Assembly (NCBI GenBank): GCA_030530425.1
Contig: JAUMVA010000003.1
Span: 36,737 to 100,736 of the forward strand
DNA length: 64,000 bases
Reading direction: 5' to 3'
Origin: Candidatus Saccharimonadota bacterium
GTDB lineage: Bacteria > Patescibacteriota > Saccharimonadia > Saccharimonadales > Saccharimonadaceae
The stretch's first letter is position 1. Each line of letters starts with the position of its first letter. Made by a program: the position numbers and the translations under genes. Below, in pieces: positions 49,824-58,731 of this stretch. Under the pieces are notes generated by a model, which did no database searches, had not been told where the DNA came from, and saw nothing but the letters and a program-made list of their open reading frames with translations.

Positions 49824-50502
49824 GATAATACTCTCCTTTCGAAATATCTGACACGATTCGACCGCCTTCAATAGTAATTACTCTGCGTTTTAGTTTGTTG
49901 ACGATATCGACATTGTGAGTTGTTAAAATAACTGTCGTTCCATACTCATTAATTTTTTCTAGCACTCGCACAATATCCCATGAATGTTTTGGATCTAAAT
50001 TACCAGTTGGCTCATCAGCAATTAAAATTTTTGGCTGACGCACCACTGCACGAGCAATTGCTACACGTTGACGCTCACCACCAGATAATTGACTAGGAAA
50101 AGCTTTTTCTTTACCTTCAAGACCCACTAGTTCAATCACTCGCGGCACAGTATTCTGGATTTCGCGATGTGTCATACCTGATATTTCCAGAGCAAAAGCA
50201 ATATTTTCAAAAACCGTTCGTTGCGGCAATAACTTAAAATCCTGAAAAACAACACCAATTTTACGACGCAACAATGGGATATCTTTGTCATGCAATTCGT
50301 CATAGTCAATTCCACCAACTACTATCTTGCCAGAAGTTGGCTTTTCTTCTCTGGTTAATAACTTTAATAAAGTTGATTTACCAGACCCACTCGGCCCAAT
50401 AATACTGACAAATTCCTTGGCTTTTATATTTAAGTTTATTCGGTCAACTGCCGGTTTGTCGCCTTTTGGATAAATCTTTGAAACCCGATCCAATAAAATC
50501 AT
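49816..50502 (-). CDS. ftsE: Cell division ATPase FtsE
   Basis: 228 aa ABC ATPase. Walker A GPSGSGKSTLLKLL, Q-loop VFQDFKLLP, signature LSGGERQRVAIARAV, Walker B LIADEPTGNLDP and H-loop TTHN. The YPKGDKPAVDRINL start is FtsE-like. Predicted leaderless: TATAAT (50514-50509) then 6 nt to ATG. Confidence 0.96.
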   Translation of the reverse strand: MILLDRVSKIYPKGDKPAVDRINLNIKAKEFVSIIGPSGSGKSTLLKLLTREEKPTSGKIVVGGIDYDELHDKDIPLLRRKIGVVFQDFKLLPQRTVFENIAFALEISGMTHREIQNTVPRVIELVGLEGKEKAFPSQLSGGERQRVAIARAVVRQPKILIADEPTGNLDPKHSWDIVRVLEKINEYGTTVILTTHNVDIVNKLKRRVITIEGGRIVSDISKGEYYHG

Positions 50503-50508
50503 AAGCTT

Positions 50509-50514
50509 ATTATA
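50509..50514 (-). promoter_or_regulatory. -10 element of ftsEX, leaderless
   Basis: On the - strand TATAAT, then AAGCTT and the ATG at 50502. No good -35. Confidence 0.6.
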
Positions 50515-50549
50515 ACTGATTTTTTAAACTTTGACTAGGTTAATATCGA

Positions 50550-51638
50550 TTAAATCTGGTTTTGTAAATAAGCCTCGATAAATCCTTCAATTTCGCCGTC
50601 TAAAACCTTTTGAATATCAGTTTCTTGATACTTAGTGCGCGTATCTTTGACTAAAGTATATGGATGCATAACATAATTACGGATTTGAGCTCCCCAACTT
50701 GCTGATTCACCGGCTTTTAAATGACTAATATCACTTACCTCCTGTTGCTGTTCCTGTAACTCAAGTAATTTAGCCATTAAAATTGACATTGCAACAGCTT
50801 TATTCTGGATTTGGGAACGCTCATTCTGAATCGCCACAGTTGTATTAGTTGGTAAATGCGTGATTCGCACTGCCGAATCAGTAGTATTAACACTTTGACC
50901 ACCATGCCCGCCTGAACGATAATAATCAATTTTTAGATCAACTGGATTAATCTTTAATTCATTGCCCGCAATCTTTGGTAAGACCTCCACTAAAGCAAAG
51001 CTAGTTTGACGAAGATTATCAGCATTAAACGGACTTAACCGCACAAGCCGATGAACACCATGTTCACTCTTCAAATTGCCATACACAAAGTTTCCCGAAA
51101 CTTCGTACACAGCGGTTTTTATGCCAGCTTCATCACCAGTTTGTCGCTCAACTAAAGTAACTGACCAATTGCGTTTTTCCCAAAATCGCAAATACATTCG
51201 TTCTAACATTTCAGTAAAATCTTGAGCATCAATACCACCAACACCACTAGTCAAACGGACGATTGCGTCATTCGCATCATATTTACCATCAAAAACCAGC
51301 ACCCGTTTCATTTTGGCAAATTGTTGTTGCATCAATTCGACCTGTTTAGCAGCCTCGTCAAGCCAAGCGTCATCATCAACGTTTAGTAATTCTTGATAAT
51401 CTTGCAATTGCATTTGCAAAGCCAACCACGGCTGTAAAAAATCTTGCTGTTTAGCGATGTTTTTTGCTAATTGCTGCGCACGATCTGGATCATTCCAAGT
51501 GTTTGGTTGATTAAAATCTTCCTCAAGTCTAACTAATTCATCGCGTCGCTGATCAATGTTGATTTTTTGATAAACTGTATTAAAATCAACTGTTAATTTA
51601 GCTAATTCTAGCTCGATTTGTTTTTTAGTTAGTGACAT
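50550..51638 (-). CDS. prfB: Peptide chain release factor 2
   Basis: 362 aa from the ATG at 51638 (AAGGGTGG upstream); GTG codons two and one codons earlier are alternatives. SPF recognition motif in VRLSPFNADN (reads UGA/UAA) and the GGQ catalytic motif in SGGHGGQSVNTTDSA. The frame is continuous: there is no in-frame UGA near codon 25, so the programmed frameshift of many prfB genes is absent. Presence of RF2 shows that UGA is a stop here. Overlaps the M16 peptidase gene by 14 nt. Confidence 0.95.
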   Translation of the reverse strand: MSLTKKQIELELAKLTVDFNTVYQKINIDQRRDELVRLEEDFNQPNTWNDPDRAQQLAKNIAKQQDFLQPWLALQMQLQDYQELLNVDDDAWLDEAAKQVELMQQQFAKMKRVLVFDGKYDANDAIVRLTSGVGGIDAQDFTEMLERMYLRFWEKRNWSVTLVERQTGDEAGIKTAVYEVSGNFVYGNLKSEHGVHRLVRLSPFNADNLRQTSFALVEVLPKIAGNELKINPVDLKIDYYRSGGHGGQSVNTTDSAVRITHLPTNTTVAIQNERSQIQNKAVAMSILMAKLLELQEQQQEVSDISHLKAGESASWGAQIRNYVMHPYTLVKDTRTKYQETDIQKVLDGEIEGFIEAYLQNQI

Positions 51639-52923
51639 CACCACCCTTAAAAACTGTTTGTAATTTAGTATTGAGTTTTTCTATAAGCTCTTGATCAACA
51701 TTGCCGACCCCCACCAATGCCCAGTGTCCGTTTGTCATAAATTCCTTGATGAGGGCCACAATTTCAGCTTTAGACACCTTGCTAATATAATTCGGAACCG
51801 TTGCATAACTACGGATTTCATCTCGCTCAAAATAAGTACCTGTATAAAAATTCACTAATTGGCTAATTGTTTGGGTGCTAATTTGAAACGAACCGAGTTG
51901 ATAGCTTTTTGTTTCATCAATTTCTTTTTTGAAAATTTTTCCTGCAGCAATTTGTTGCAATTCATATATCATCAAATCAAATAATGCTTCAGCTGTTTCA
52001 GGCATCACTTGACCAGCAAAATCCCAACTACAATCATAGTATCGCTGCTCATAGTCAGAGAACATACTGTATACAAGACCTTTTTCACGAGCTTTACCGA
52101 AAATCCGTGAATAAGTCGTGCCAGTCAAAATATGATTAAGCGCCATCATTACATAAGCTTCACGCTTTGTTAGCCTTCGATCAAGAATTAATGAAATACC
52201 AAATGTAATACTTTTCCCATCTTGCTGTTTAATTAAAACAGCCCTATGGGAATGTGGCTCATCTTTTGGAATAGGCAATAATTCACCTTTTGGTAAACGA
52301 AAACTCTCGAGGATTTGTTTTAGCTTGCGTTCACGATTAGCTAATCTGCCAGCTACCAAAAAGCGCATATTTTCGATTGTGTGTGTTCGAGTATGATGCT
52401 CTACTATATCCTCTAGCTTAATATTATTAATCGTTTCCAAACGTTGTTGCAGGTCTAAAATATTATCGCCAAGAATCTGTTGCATTTTATACCACAATAG
52501 ATTTGAATGGCTCGATAACATACCAGTCAGTTCATTGCGTACATTACCCTGTTCAGCTTCTAATTTTGATTGTGAAAAACGCGGCTGGCAAATCGCTAGT
52601 TGCTGCAACTTTAAGACTCTTTCCCATTCAAAATCAGCACAAACTCCCAAATAAACCATTGAATTATCAGAAGTATAAGCATTATTACGAGCACCGTTTT
52701 TTGAAAATTCAGCCGCATAGTCTTGCTCGCAATCGAATTTTGCATTTGCGCCAAACGACATATGTTCCATCAAATGTGCTGTTTCATAAATTTCCGGGGT
52801 CTTAACTTGACGATTGCCGGCCCTAAAGTGGAATTTGTATTGCATAACAGTTGCATCAGGAATATCGATAAACAGTCCACGAGCACCATTTTTCAACACT
52901 ACTTCTTTAACAGTGTGTTTCAT
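51625..52923 (-). CDS. M16-family zinc peptidase
   Basis: 432 aa. The inverted zinc motif HLMEH in ETAHLMEHMSFG (about 47-52) and the third ligand region EAEQGNVRNEL (about 120-130) are present, so it should be active. The second, usually inactive M16 domain (about 220-430) has GLVYSMFSDYEQRYYD. Members degrade peptides or process exported ones; the substrate is unknown. The secA stop lies 15 nt upstream, and it overlaps prfB downstream: one transcript is likely. Confidence 0.9.
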   Translation of the reverse strand: MKHTVKEVVLKNGARGLFIDIPDATVMQYKFHFRAGNRQVKTPEIYETAHLMEHMSFGANAKFDCEQDYAAEFSKNGARNNAYTSDNSMVYLGVCADFEWERVLKLQQLAICQPRFSQSKLEAEQGNVRNELTGMLSSHSNLLWYKMQQILGDNILDLQQRLETINNIKLEDIVEHHTRTHTIENMRFLVAGRLANRERKLKQILESFRLPKGELLPIPKDEPHSHRAVLIKQQDGKSITFGISLILDRRLTKREAYVMMALNHILTGTTYSRIFGKAREKGLVYSMFSDYEQRYYDCSWDFAGQVMPETAEALFDLMIYELQQIAAGKIFKKEIDETKSYQLGSFQISTQTISQLVNFYTGTYFERDEIRSYATVPNYISKVSKAEIVALIKEFMTNGHWALVGVGNVDQELIEKLNTKLQTVFKGGDVTN

Positions 52924-52938
52924 TTTTCCTCCTAAATA

Positions 52939-55563
52939 TTACTTTCGACGACCTTTTTTGCGATTTTGGCGAATAACTTTTTTCTTTTTACGCTCAGAAT
53001 CTTTAGCTTTAGTAATCTGAGCTTTTGAAGCAACTTTAGCCTTGCGAAAATCATCATCACCAGTTCCGTCGTGACTTGAAATTTCATTCACACCTTTTTC
53101 AACTGCTGTTTCAGCAGCTTTAGTTAACTCAGTTTGATAGTTCTCGTCAACCAAGGATGGGTTCAGCTGGGATTTAGTTAAGTTAAAAATCGTCTGCAGT
53201 ACTTCATCACGAAGTGATAATTGTAAAGCCTCAAATAATTTTTGTGACTCGGAACGATATTCAACCAGTGGATCTCGTTGACCAATACTACGCCAATGAA
53301 TACCTTCTCGTAAATGTTGCATATTTTCAAGATGCTGCATCCATAAAGTATCTAGCACTCGCATATAAACTTCACGCTCAATTTTACGCATCAGATCAGC
53401 CGTAAACTCTGCCTCTTTTTCCTGGTAAGTTGCCATTAAAACTTCTTTGGTGACTTTTAAGCGGTCTTTATCTTTTTTAATCTTACCAATCCGATCAATC
53501 TCCTCTTCACTAACTTTCGGTAAAATTTGAATAAAGTTTTCACTAAAATTTGGATTAATTTTAGCTGGCAAGAAAGCTAAATCATTAGTTTTTTCTTTAA
53601 TCAGGCGCTTTATTTCATCTTTAATATCTGAGCCTTCTAAAATTTTACGGCGCATACCATAAACTACCTTACGATGGCGATTAATTACGTTGTCATATTG
53701 CACCACATTTTTTCGTGTATCGAAATTAAAACCTTCAACTCGTTTTTGCGACGACTCAAGTAACTTTGAAATCACGGCATTGTTAATTGGAATTGATTCA
53801 TCAAGTTTTAATCGATCCATTAAAGATGCGATTTTTTCACCTTGAAAAATACGCATCAAATCATCTTCAGTGGAGACAAAAAATTGACTCTCACCTGGAT
53901 CACCCTGACGTCCACCACGACCGCGCAACTGATTGTCAATACGACGTGACTCATGGCGTTCTGAGCCAATCACTACCAATCCACCCAATTCTTTAACACC
54001 CTTACCAAGTTTAATATCAGTACCTCGCCCAGCAATATTTGTAGCTAAAGTAATCGCTCCCTTTTCTCCGGCTTTTTCAACAATTGCAGCCTCACGTTCA
54101 TTATTTTTCGCGTTTAACAGTTCATAAGTCAACCCAGCTTGATCAAGATACTGCGCAATTAGCTCATTTTTTTCGATTGAGCCAGAACCAACTAGCACTG
54201 GTCGCCCGGCTGCATGATGTTCTTTAATTGCTTCAACCACCGCCAAGATTTTAGCCCGCTCAGTCTTATAGATTAGGTCTGGTTTATCGTTACGAATCAT
54301 TGGTTTGTTTGATGGGATTTCAATCACATCCAAACTATAAATTTGTTGAAATTCCTCAGCTTCAGTTAGAGCCGTACCCGTCATACCAGATAATTTTTTA
54401 TACAAGCGGAAGTAATTTTGAAATGAAATAGTCGCCAAAGTCATGCTTTCCTCAAGTACTGGTACATTTTCTTTAGCCTCAATGGCCTGATGCAGACCTT
54501 CGTTATATCGCCGTCCATCCATCAACCGACCAGTGTGCTCATCAACGATCACCACCTCGCCATTAGTAGTAACCACATAGTCCTTATCGCGCTTAAATAA
54601 AGTCTGCGCCCGCAAAGCTTGATTTAAATGATAAACTAGTCGTACATGTTCAGGAGAAAAAAGATTATCAACACCCAAAATATCTTGAACTTTTTCAATA
54701 CCAGCGTCAGTTAGAGCGACACTACGATGCTTTTCGTCAATTTCGTAATCATCTTTATTTAATTGAGTCATTACCCGAGCGAATTGCTTATAGCTTTCTG
54801 GATTGTCCGCTGCTGGAGCTGAGATAATCAATGGCGTGCGAGCCTCATCAATCAGAATCGAATCAACCTCATCAACAATAGCATAATTCAAATCACGCTG
54901 ACGCAATAATTTAGCATCGTTCACCATGTTATCACGCAAATAATCAAATCCAAATTCATTATTTGTACCATACGTAATATAAGCATCATAAGCTTCTTTT
55001 CGAGTGCATGGACGAAGTGGCTTCATACGTTCATCAGTAAAATTATCATTTGAATAATTACGATCATAAATGAAAGATTCATCAGCTACAATTACTGCTA
55101 CGCTTACACCAAGAAAATCATATAATTTTCCCATCCAACCAGCATCGCGTTTTGCTAAATAGTCATTGACCGTCACTACATGCACACCCTTTCCCTCAAG
55201 CGCGTTAAGATAAACTGGAAGTGTTGCAACTAAAGTCTTACCTTCACCAGTTTTCATTTCAGCAACATTGCCAGTGTGTAAAGCCGCTCCACCCATTAGC
55301 TGGACATCAAAATGGCGCATTCCTAGAACACGCTGGCTAGCTTCGCGCACCAACGCAAAAGCATCAGGCAAAATTTTATCAAGTGATTTTTGAACCGACA
55401 GCTCAGCTTTTAAGATCTCAGTCTGTTTTTGTAATTCTTTATCACTAAATGCCTGATATTTTTCTTCTAAACTATTAATTTCTCTTACTAATAACTTCAT
55501 ACGTCGCAAAGCTTTTGCCTGTGGATCGCCGAAAATTCGTTTTAAGATTTTCCCCTTTTTCAC
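52939..55563 (-). CDS. secA: Preprotein translocase ATPase SecA
   Basis: 874 aa from GTG 55563, with AAGGGA 5 nt upstream. Drives export through SecYEG. Walker A in EMKTGEGKTLVATL, Walker B in VDEVDSILIDEARTPLIIS, SGMTGTALTEAEEF, IAGRGTDIKLG and RIDNQLRGRGGRQGDPG (motif VI) are as expected. The C terminus has no Cys-rich zinc tail; it ends in a basic KKKKVIRQNRKKGRRK stretch that could contact lipid. A TATAAT is seen about 50 nt before the start. Confidence 0.97.
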   Translation of the reverse strand: MKKGKILKRIFGDPQAKALRRMKLLVREINSLEEKYQAFSDKELQKQTEILKAELSVQKSLDKILPDAFALVREASQRVLGMRHFDVQLMGGAALHTGNVAEMKTGEGKTLVATLPVYLNALEGKGVHVVTVNDYLAKRDAGWMGKLYDFLGVSVAVIVADESFIYDRNYSNDNFTDERMKPLRPCTRKEAYDAYITYGTNNEFGFDYLRDNMVNDAKLLRQRDLNYAIVDEVDSILIDEARTPLIISAPAADNPESYKQFARVMTQLNKDDYEIDEKHRSVALTDAGIEKVQDILGVDNLFSPEHVRLVYHLNQALRAQTLFKRDKDYVVTTNGEVVIVDEHTGRLMDGRRYNEGLHQAIEAKENVPVLEESMTLATISFQNYFRLYKKLSGMTGTALTEAEEFQQIYSLDVIEIPSNKPMIRNDKPDLIYKTERAKILAVVEAIKEHHAAGRPVLVGSGSIEKNELIAQYLDQAGLTYELLNAKNNEREAAIVEKAGEKGAITLATNIAGRGTDIKLGKGVKELGGLVVIGSERHESRRIDNQLRGRGGRQGDPGESQFFVSTEDDLMRIFQGEKIASLMDRLKLDESIPINNAVISKLLESSQKRVEGFNFDTRKNVVQYDNVINRHRKVVYGMRRKILEGSDIKDEIKRLIKEKTNDLAFLPAKINPNFSENFIQILPKVSEEEIDRIGKIKKDKDRLKVTKEVLMATYQEKEAEFTADLMRKIEREVYMRVLDTLWMQHLENMQHLREGIHWRSIGQRDPLVEYRSESQKLFEALQLSLRDEVLQTIFNLTKSQLNPSLVDENYQTELTKAAETAVEKGVNEISSHDGTGDDDFRKAKVASKAQITKAKDSERKKKKVIRQNRKKGRRK

Positions 55564-55648
55564 CTTTTTCCCTTCAATTTCAATTTATAAAAAACTTTAC
55601 CCTCAATTATACGAGATTTTTTGTTTTTTTAAAAGAGTCAATTTGAAG

Positions 55649-55678
55649 TTGCTTTTTAGATTTTTAACATGCTAAAAT
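55649..55678 (+). promoter_or_regulatory. Promoter of the first glycosyltransferase gene, leaderless
   Basis: TTGCTT (55649-55654), 18 nt, TAAAAT (55673-55678), then 6 nt to ATG. Confidence 0.6.
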
Positions 55679-55684
55679 TAATTT

Positions 55685-56701
55685 ATGAAAAAGCCAATTT
55701 CTGTTAATTTAATCTCCGAAAGCGAGTTCACTGTTAAAGGTCATGGTGTGCACACTGCTTATGTTGAAATGCGCGAAGCAATGAAAAAGTGCCCCGATAT
55801 TAAGCTATATATCAACGATAAAAATGCTGAAACTGACATTATTCACATTCATACCATGGGACTATACTCAGCAAATTTTTTACACAAAAAACATGGTAAA
55901 AAAGTCGTATCTGGACATCTAGTACCAGATAGCTTTGTTGGTTCAATTATTGGCGCTAAATATTGGAAGCCACTTGGTGCTTGGTGGTTAAAAAGATTTT
56001 ACAAGCAAGCCGATTTAGTTCTTGCCTGTTCTGGTTTAGTCAAAACAGAATTAACTCACAATATGAAACTCAATAATGTCGATATTCTATATAACTCAAT
56101 TAACACTGAACAATATCATTTTACCGATAAGCAGCGAAAAGCAGCCCGTGAAAAACTTGGGATTAAAAATAAAGAATTCGTAATCATCGGTAATGGACAG
56201 GTTCAACCTCGCAAGCGTTGTGATATTTTAATTGATTTAGCAAAACAATTACCAAATGTTAGGTTTTTTTGGGTTGGCGGAATTCCATTTAAGGGTTTGG
56301 GAGATAAATACCACGACATGCAACAGCTGATCAAATCAGCTCCAAAAAATATGACTATTACGGGCGTAATTCCACTAGAAGATGTTAAACAATATTATGC
56401 AGCGGCTGATTTATTTATTTTGCCAGCTGAACAAGAGAATCACCCAATGTGTGTTATTGAAGCCGCAGCAAGCAGCTTACCCATAATTCTCCGTGACATT
56501 CCAAATTATAAAGACACCTTTAAAAACGACGTTATGTTAGCAAAAACTGATGCTGATTTTATGAATCTGGTAAAAAAAGCAATTGATAACCCCGATTTAT
56601 TAGCGGAATATCGTCAGAAATCCGCTAAGATTGCTCAGCGTTTCGATTCACAAACTGCAATTAATCGCTTATTAGACTTTTACCGCCAACTACTTAAATA
56701 A
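55685..56701 (+). CDS. GT4-family glycosyltransferase
   Basis: 338 aa, GT-B fold. The acceptor half starts INLISESEFTVKGHGVHTAY; the donor half has NGQVQPRKRCDILIDLA, the E-x7-E region in ENHPMCVIEAAASSLPII, and a helical end. Soluble with amphipathic surface patches, probably at the inner membrane face. With the next gene it may make a glycolipid such as a diglycosyl-diacylglycerol or an inositol mannoside. This is inferred from family and pairing. Confidence 0.85.
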   Translation: MKKPISVNLISESEFTVKGHGVHTAYVEMREAMKKCPDIKLYINDKNAETDIIHIHTMGLYSANFLHKKHGKKVVSGHLVPDSFVGSIIGAKYWKPLGAWWLKRFYKQADLVLACSGLVKTELTHNMKLNNVDILYNSINTEQYHFTDKQRKAAREKLGIKNKEFVIIGNGQVQPRKRCDILIDLAKQLPNVRFFWVGGIPFKGLGDKYHDMQQLIKSAPKNMTITGVIPLEDVKQYYAAADLFILPAEQENHPMCVIEAAASSLPIILRDIPNYKDTFKNDVMLAKTDADFMNLVKKAIDNPDLLAEYRQKSAKIAQRFDSQTAINRLLDFYRQLLK

Positions 56702-56710
56702 TTTTAAACG

Positions 56711-56719
56711 TGTTATAAT
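56711..56719 (+). promoter_or_regulatory. Extended -10 of the second glycosyltransferase gene, leaderless
   Basis: TGT-TATAAT, then 7 nt to ATG 56727. The gene can be read apart from the one 25 bp upstream. Confidence 0.65.
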
Positions 56720-56726
56720 AAGTTTT

Positions 56727-57986
56727 ATGAAAATTGGTATTTTTAGCGATTATTATGTACCTCAAATTAATGGTGTAGTAGCAGTTATCCAAATTCTTGA
56801 AAAAAATTTAACACGGCTCGGACATGAAGTAGTAATTTTTGCGCCAAAACCACCACGTTACAAAGAAACTAAATCAAACGTCGTCCGTTTCCCTGCTATC
56901 CAAGGTTTATTTTATGATGATTATTTAACCAGTCTATTCTTTCCGACACTTGAATTACGCAAAATTAGACGCAAAAACCTTGATGTTGTTTTAGTCTTAA
57001 CACCAAGTCAAGTTGGTTTGCTTGGCATTGCCGCAGCTCGCAAGTTCAATATTCCATTGGTTACTCAATATTCAACCGATGTTTACGAATATATTAAACT
57101 CTATCCTCAAGCTATTCCGGGGGTTATTGCGCTAACCGGCATCACTTCTTTTTCGCTTGAAGGCGGTGGTCGCAATTTAATAAATATTGCCCACGATTTA
57201 CGCAATCGACGTAAAACAATTATTAGTTTTTCACAAAGTCTAATTAAAAACTCTATTACAGTTTTGCATAATAATTGTGATGCAGTGATCGCTCTTTCTC
57301 GCAAAAAATACAAACAACTTAAAGATTGGAAGACTCTCAGCCACGTTGAGCTTTTACCAACTGGAGTCGATCCGATTCCGACCACGCCAGCCGTCGAAAC
57401 TTTGCGAGAGCAACTTGGTATTCCTAAAAAAGCTAAAATTGTCCTTTATGCTGGACGAATGGCAGCCGAAAAAAATCTTGACCTATTAGTTGAATGTTTT
57501 GATTATGTCACAAATAAATTTCCTGACACTTACTTGTTGATGGTTGGTGATTACGAATATCGTCCAGTACTTGAAGCAATCGCCTCCCAGCAAAAATCAT
57601 CCAGTAAAATAATCTTTACCGGCGCTGTACCTCGTACTAAACTTGGTGATTATTACTCCATTAGTGACTTGTTTGTTTTTCCATCAATTACTGATACTCA
57701 AGGACTAGTCGTGCATGAAGCGGCTGGAGCTGGATTACCACTAATCATGATTGATCGAGAAGTCAGCGAGCTATTATTACCAAATAAAACTGGTTTAATT
57801 TCCCGTAATGACCCACGCAGTCTAGCTAACGCTATTCTAAAAATCCTTGCGATGGATAAAAAATCCTATAAGGCAATGTCGCAAGCTGTATATAAACGTT
57901 CGCTTGAGTTCAGTGAATTAAAACAAACCCAAAAAATGATTGACTTATTTGAAAAAGTCATCAAACAAAAACAGTCAAATAAATAG
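56727..57986 (+). CDS. GT4-family glycosyltransferase (glycolipid type)
   Basis: 419 aa. KIGIFSDYYVPQINGVVAVI at the start is typical of GT4 enzymes that glycosylate diacylglycerol or phosphatidylinositol. LPTGVDPIP, LYAGRMAAEKNLDLLVE and the E-x7-E motif in TDTQGLVVHEAAGAGLPLIM are present. An insertion at about 125-170 (GGGRNLINIAHDLRNRRK) is longer than in many members. The acceptor is probably a membrane lipid. Confidence 0.88.
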   Translation: MKIGIFSDYYVPQINGVVAVIQILEKNLTRLGHEVVIFAPKPPRYKETKSNVVRFPAIQGLFYDDYLTSLFFPTLELRKIRRKNLDVVLVLTPSQVGLLGIAAARKFNIPLVTQYSTDVYEYIKLYPQAIPGVIALTGITSFSLEGGGRNLINIAHDLRNRRKTIISFSQSLIKNSITVLHNNCDAVIALSRKKYKQLKDWKTLSHVELLPTGVDPIPTTPAVETLREQLGIPKKAKIVLYAGRMAAEKNLDLLVECFDYVTNKFPDTYLLMVGDYEYRPVLEAIASQQKSSSKIIFTGAVPRTKLGDYYSISDLFVFPSITDTQGLVVHEAAGAGLPLIMIDREVSELLLPNKTGLISRNDPRSLANAILKILAMDKKSYKAMSQAVYKRSLEFSELKQTQKMIDLFEKVIKQKQSNK

Positions 57987-57997
57987 ATGCCACGTAC

Positions 57998-58027
57998 TTG
58001 ACTTTACCCCCTATTATCTGATAAAAT
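57998..58027 (+). promoter_or_regulatory. rpmB promoter with embedded inverted repeat arm
   Basis: TTGACT (57998-58003), 18 nt, TAAAAT (58022-58027). GACTTTACC at 58000-58008 is the exact inverted copy of GGTAAAGTC at 58050-58058, which touches the start codon. Confidence 0.75.
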
Positions 58028-58058
58028 TAGATAGATATTTTAACAAAAAGGTAAAGTC

Positions 58059-58256
58059 ATGGCATCAAAATGCGAATTAACAGGCAAAGGAAAGATGTTT
58101 GGACACAACGTGAGTTTTTCACAGCGTCGTACAAAACGTGTTTTCAAACCTAATCTACAGAAAAAAACCTTGACTGTCGATGGAAAGAAAGTAACGATGA
58201 ACTTGTCAACTCAAGCTATTCGTACTCTTCGCAAAAAAGGTCTTATCAAAAAATAA
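58059..58256 (+). CDS. rpmB: 50S ribosomal protein L28
   Basis: 65 aa. KCELTGKGKMFGHNVSFSQR followed by TKRVFKPNLQKK is the family start (Cys reduced to one), and STQAIRTLRKKGLIKK the end. AAAGGTAAAG is the Shine-Dalgarno area. Own promoter and terminator. Confidence 0.96.
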   Translation: MASKCELTGKGKMFGHNVSFSQRRTKRVFKPNLQKKTLTVDGKKVTMNLSTQAIRTLRKKGLIKK

Positions 58257-58258
58257 AT

Positions 58259-58284
58259 AAAATCGCCCCACAGAGGGCGATTTT
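58259..58284 (+). terminator. Terminator after rpmB
   Basis: AAAATCGCCC (58259-58268), 6-nt loop, GGGCGATTTT (58275-58284). Also symmetric enough to stop the convergent hpf transcript, which ends 26 bp away. Confidence 0.9.
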
Positions 58285-58309
58285 AGTTTTCTACAACGTT
58301 ATTTGCTGA

Positions 58310-58678
58310 TTATTTCTGTCTAGTTAGACGATTTTTTAAAGTTGTTAAGAGACCACGCTTACCAATATGTGGAACGGTTTCGGTTTTATAGCGACGAATC
58401 TGTGATAAAATTTTTGGTTGTGCAATATCAATAGCCGCTAAAATCGTACTAGCATTTGAAGTAACTGTTAGATTCTTTTCTGGAACCGTGATTGAGACCT
58501 CAACCTGATATTGATCATCACGCTTTTTAGATAATTTTTCAAGAGTTACGCGGCAAGAAACGCTTTTTTTAGCATGACGTGGAATGTATTTTAGAGTGTG
58601 ACCAATTTTCTGCTCAGCATATTTTTTAATCGTTTCATCAGCATCATATTTAATCGTTGTGATTTCTACTTTTTTCAT
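58310..58678 (-). CDS. hpf: Ribosome hibernation factor HPF/RaiA-like (short form)
   Basis: 122 aa. S30AE-type domain: TIKYDADETIKKYAEQKIG, then RVTLEKLSKKRDDQYQVEVSI and STILAAIDIAQPKILSQIRRY, with the basic end KNRLTR. It lacks the C-terminal dimerisation domain of long HPF, so it should silence 70S ribosomes rather than pair them alone. GAAAGGA before ATG and an extended TGA-TAAAAT upstream show a leadered transcript. Confidence 0.85.
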   Translation of the reverse strand: MKKVEITTIKYDADETIKKYAEQKIGHTLKYIPRHAKKSVSCRVTLEKLSKKRDDQYQVEVSITVPEKNLTVTSNASTILAAIDIAQPKILSQIRRYKTETVPHIGKRGLLTTLKNRLTRQK

Positions 58679-58731
58679 GTTTTCCTTTCAGACTATGTGC
58701 TTATTTTATCACAAAATCATCTTCATGACTA

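Noticed and set aside
51560..51644. Programmed frameshift in prfB
   Set aside because: The frame is continuous from ATG through the SPF and GGQ motifs with no early in-frame UGA.
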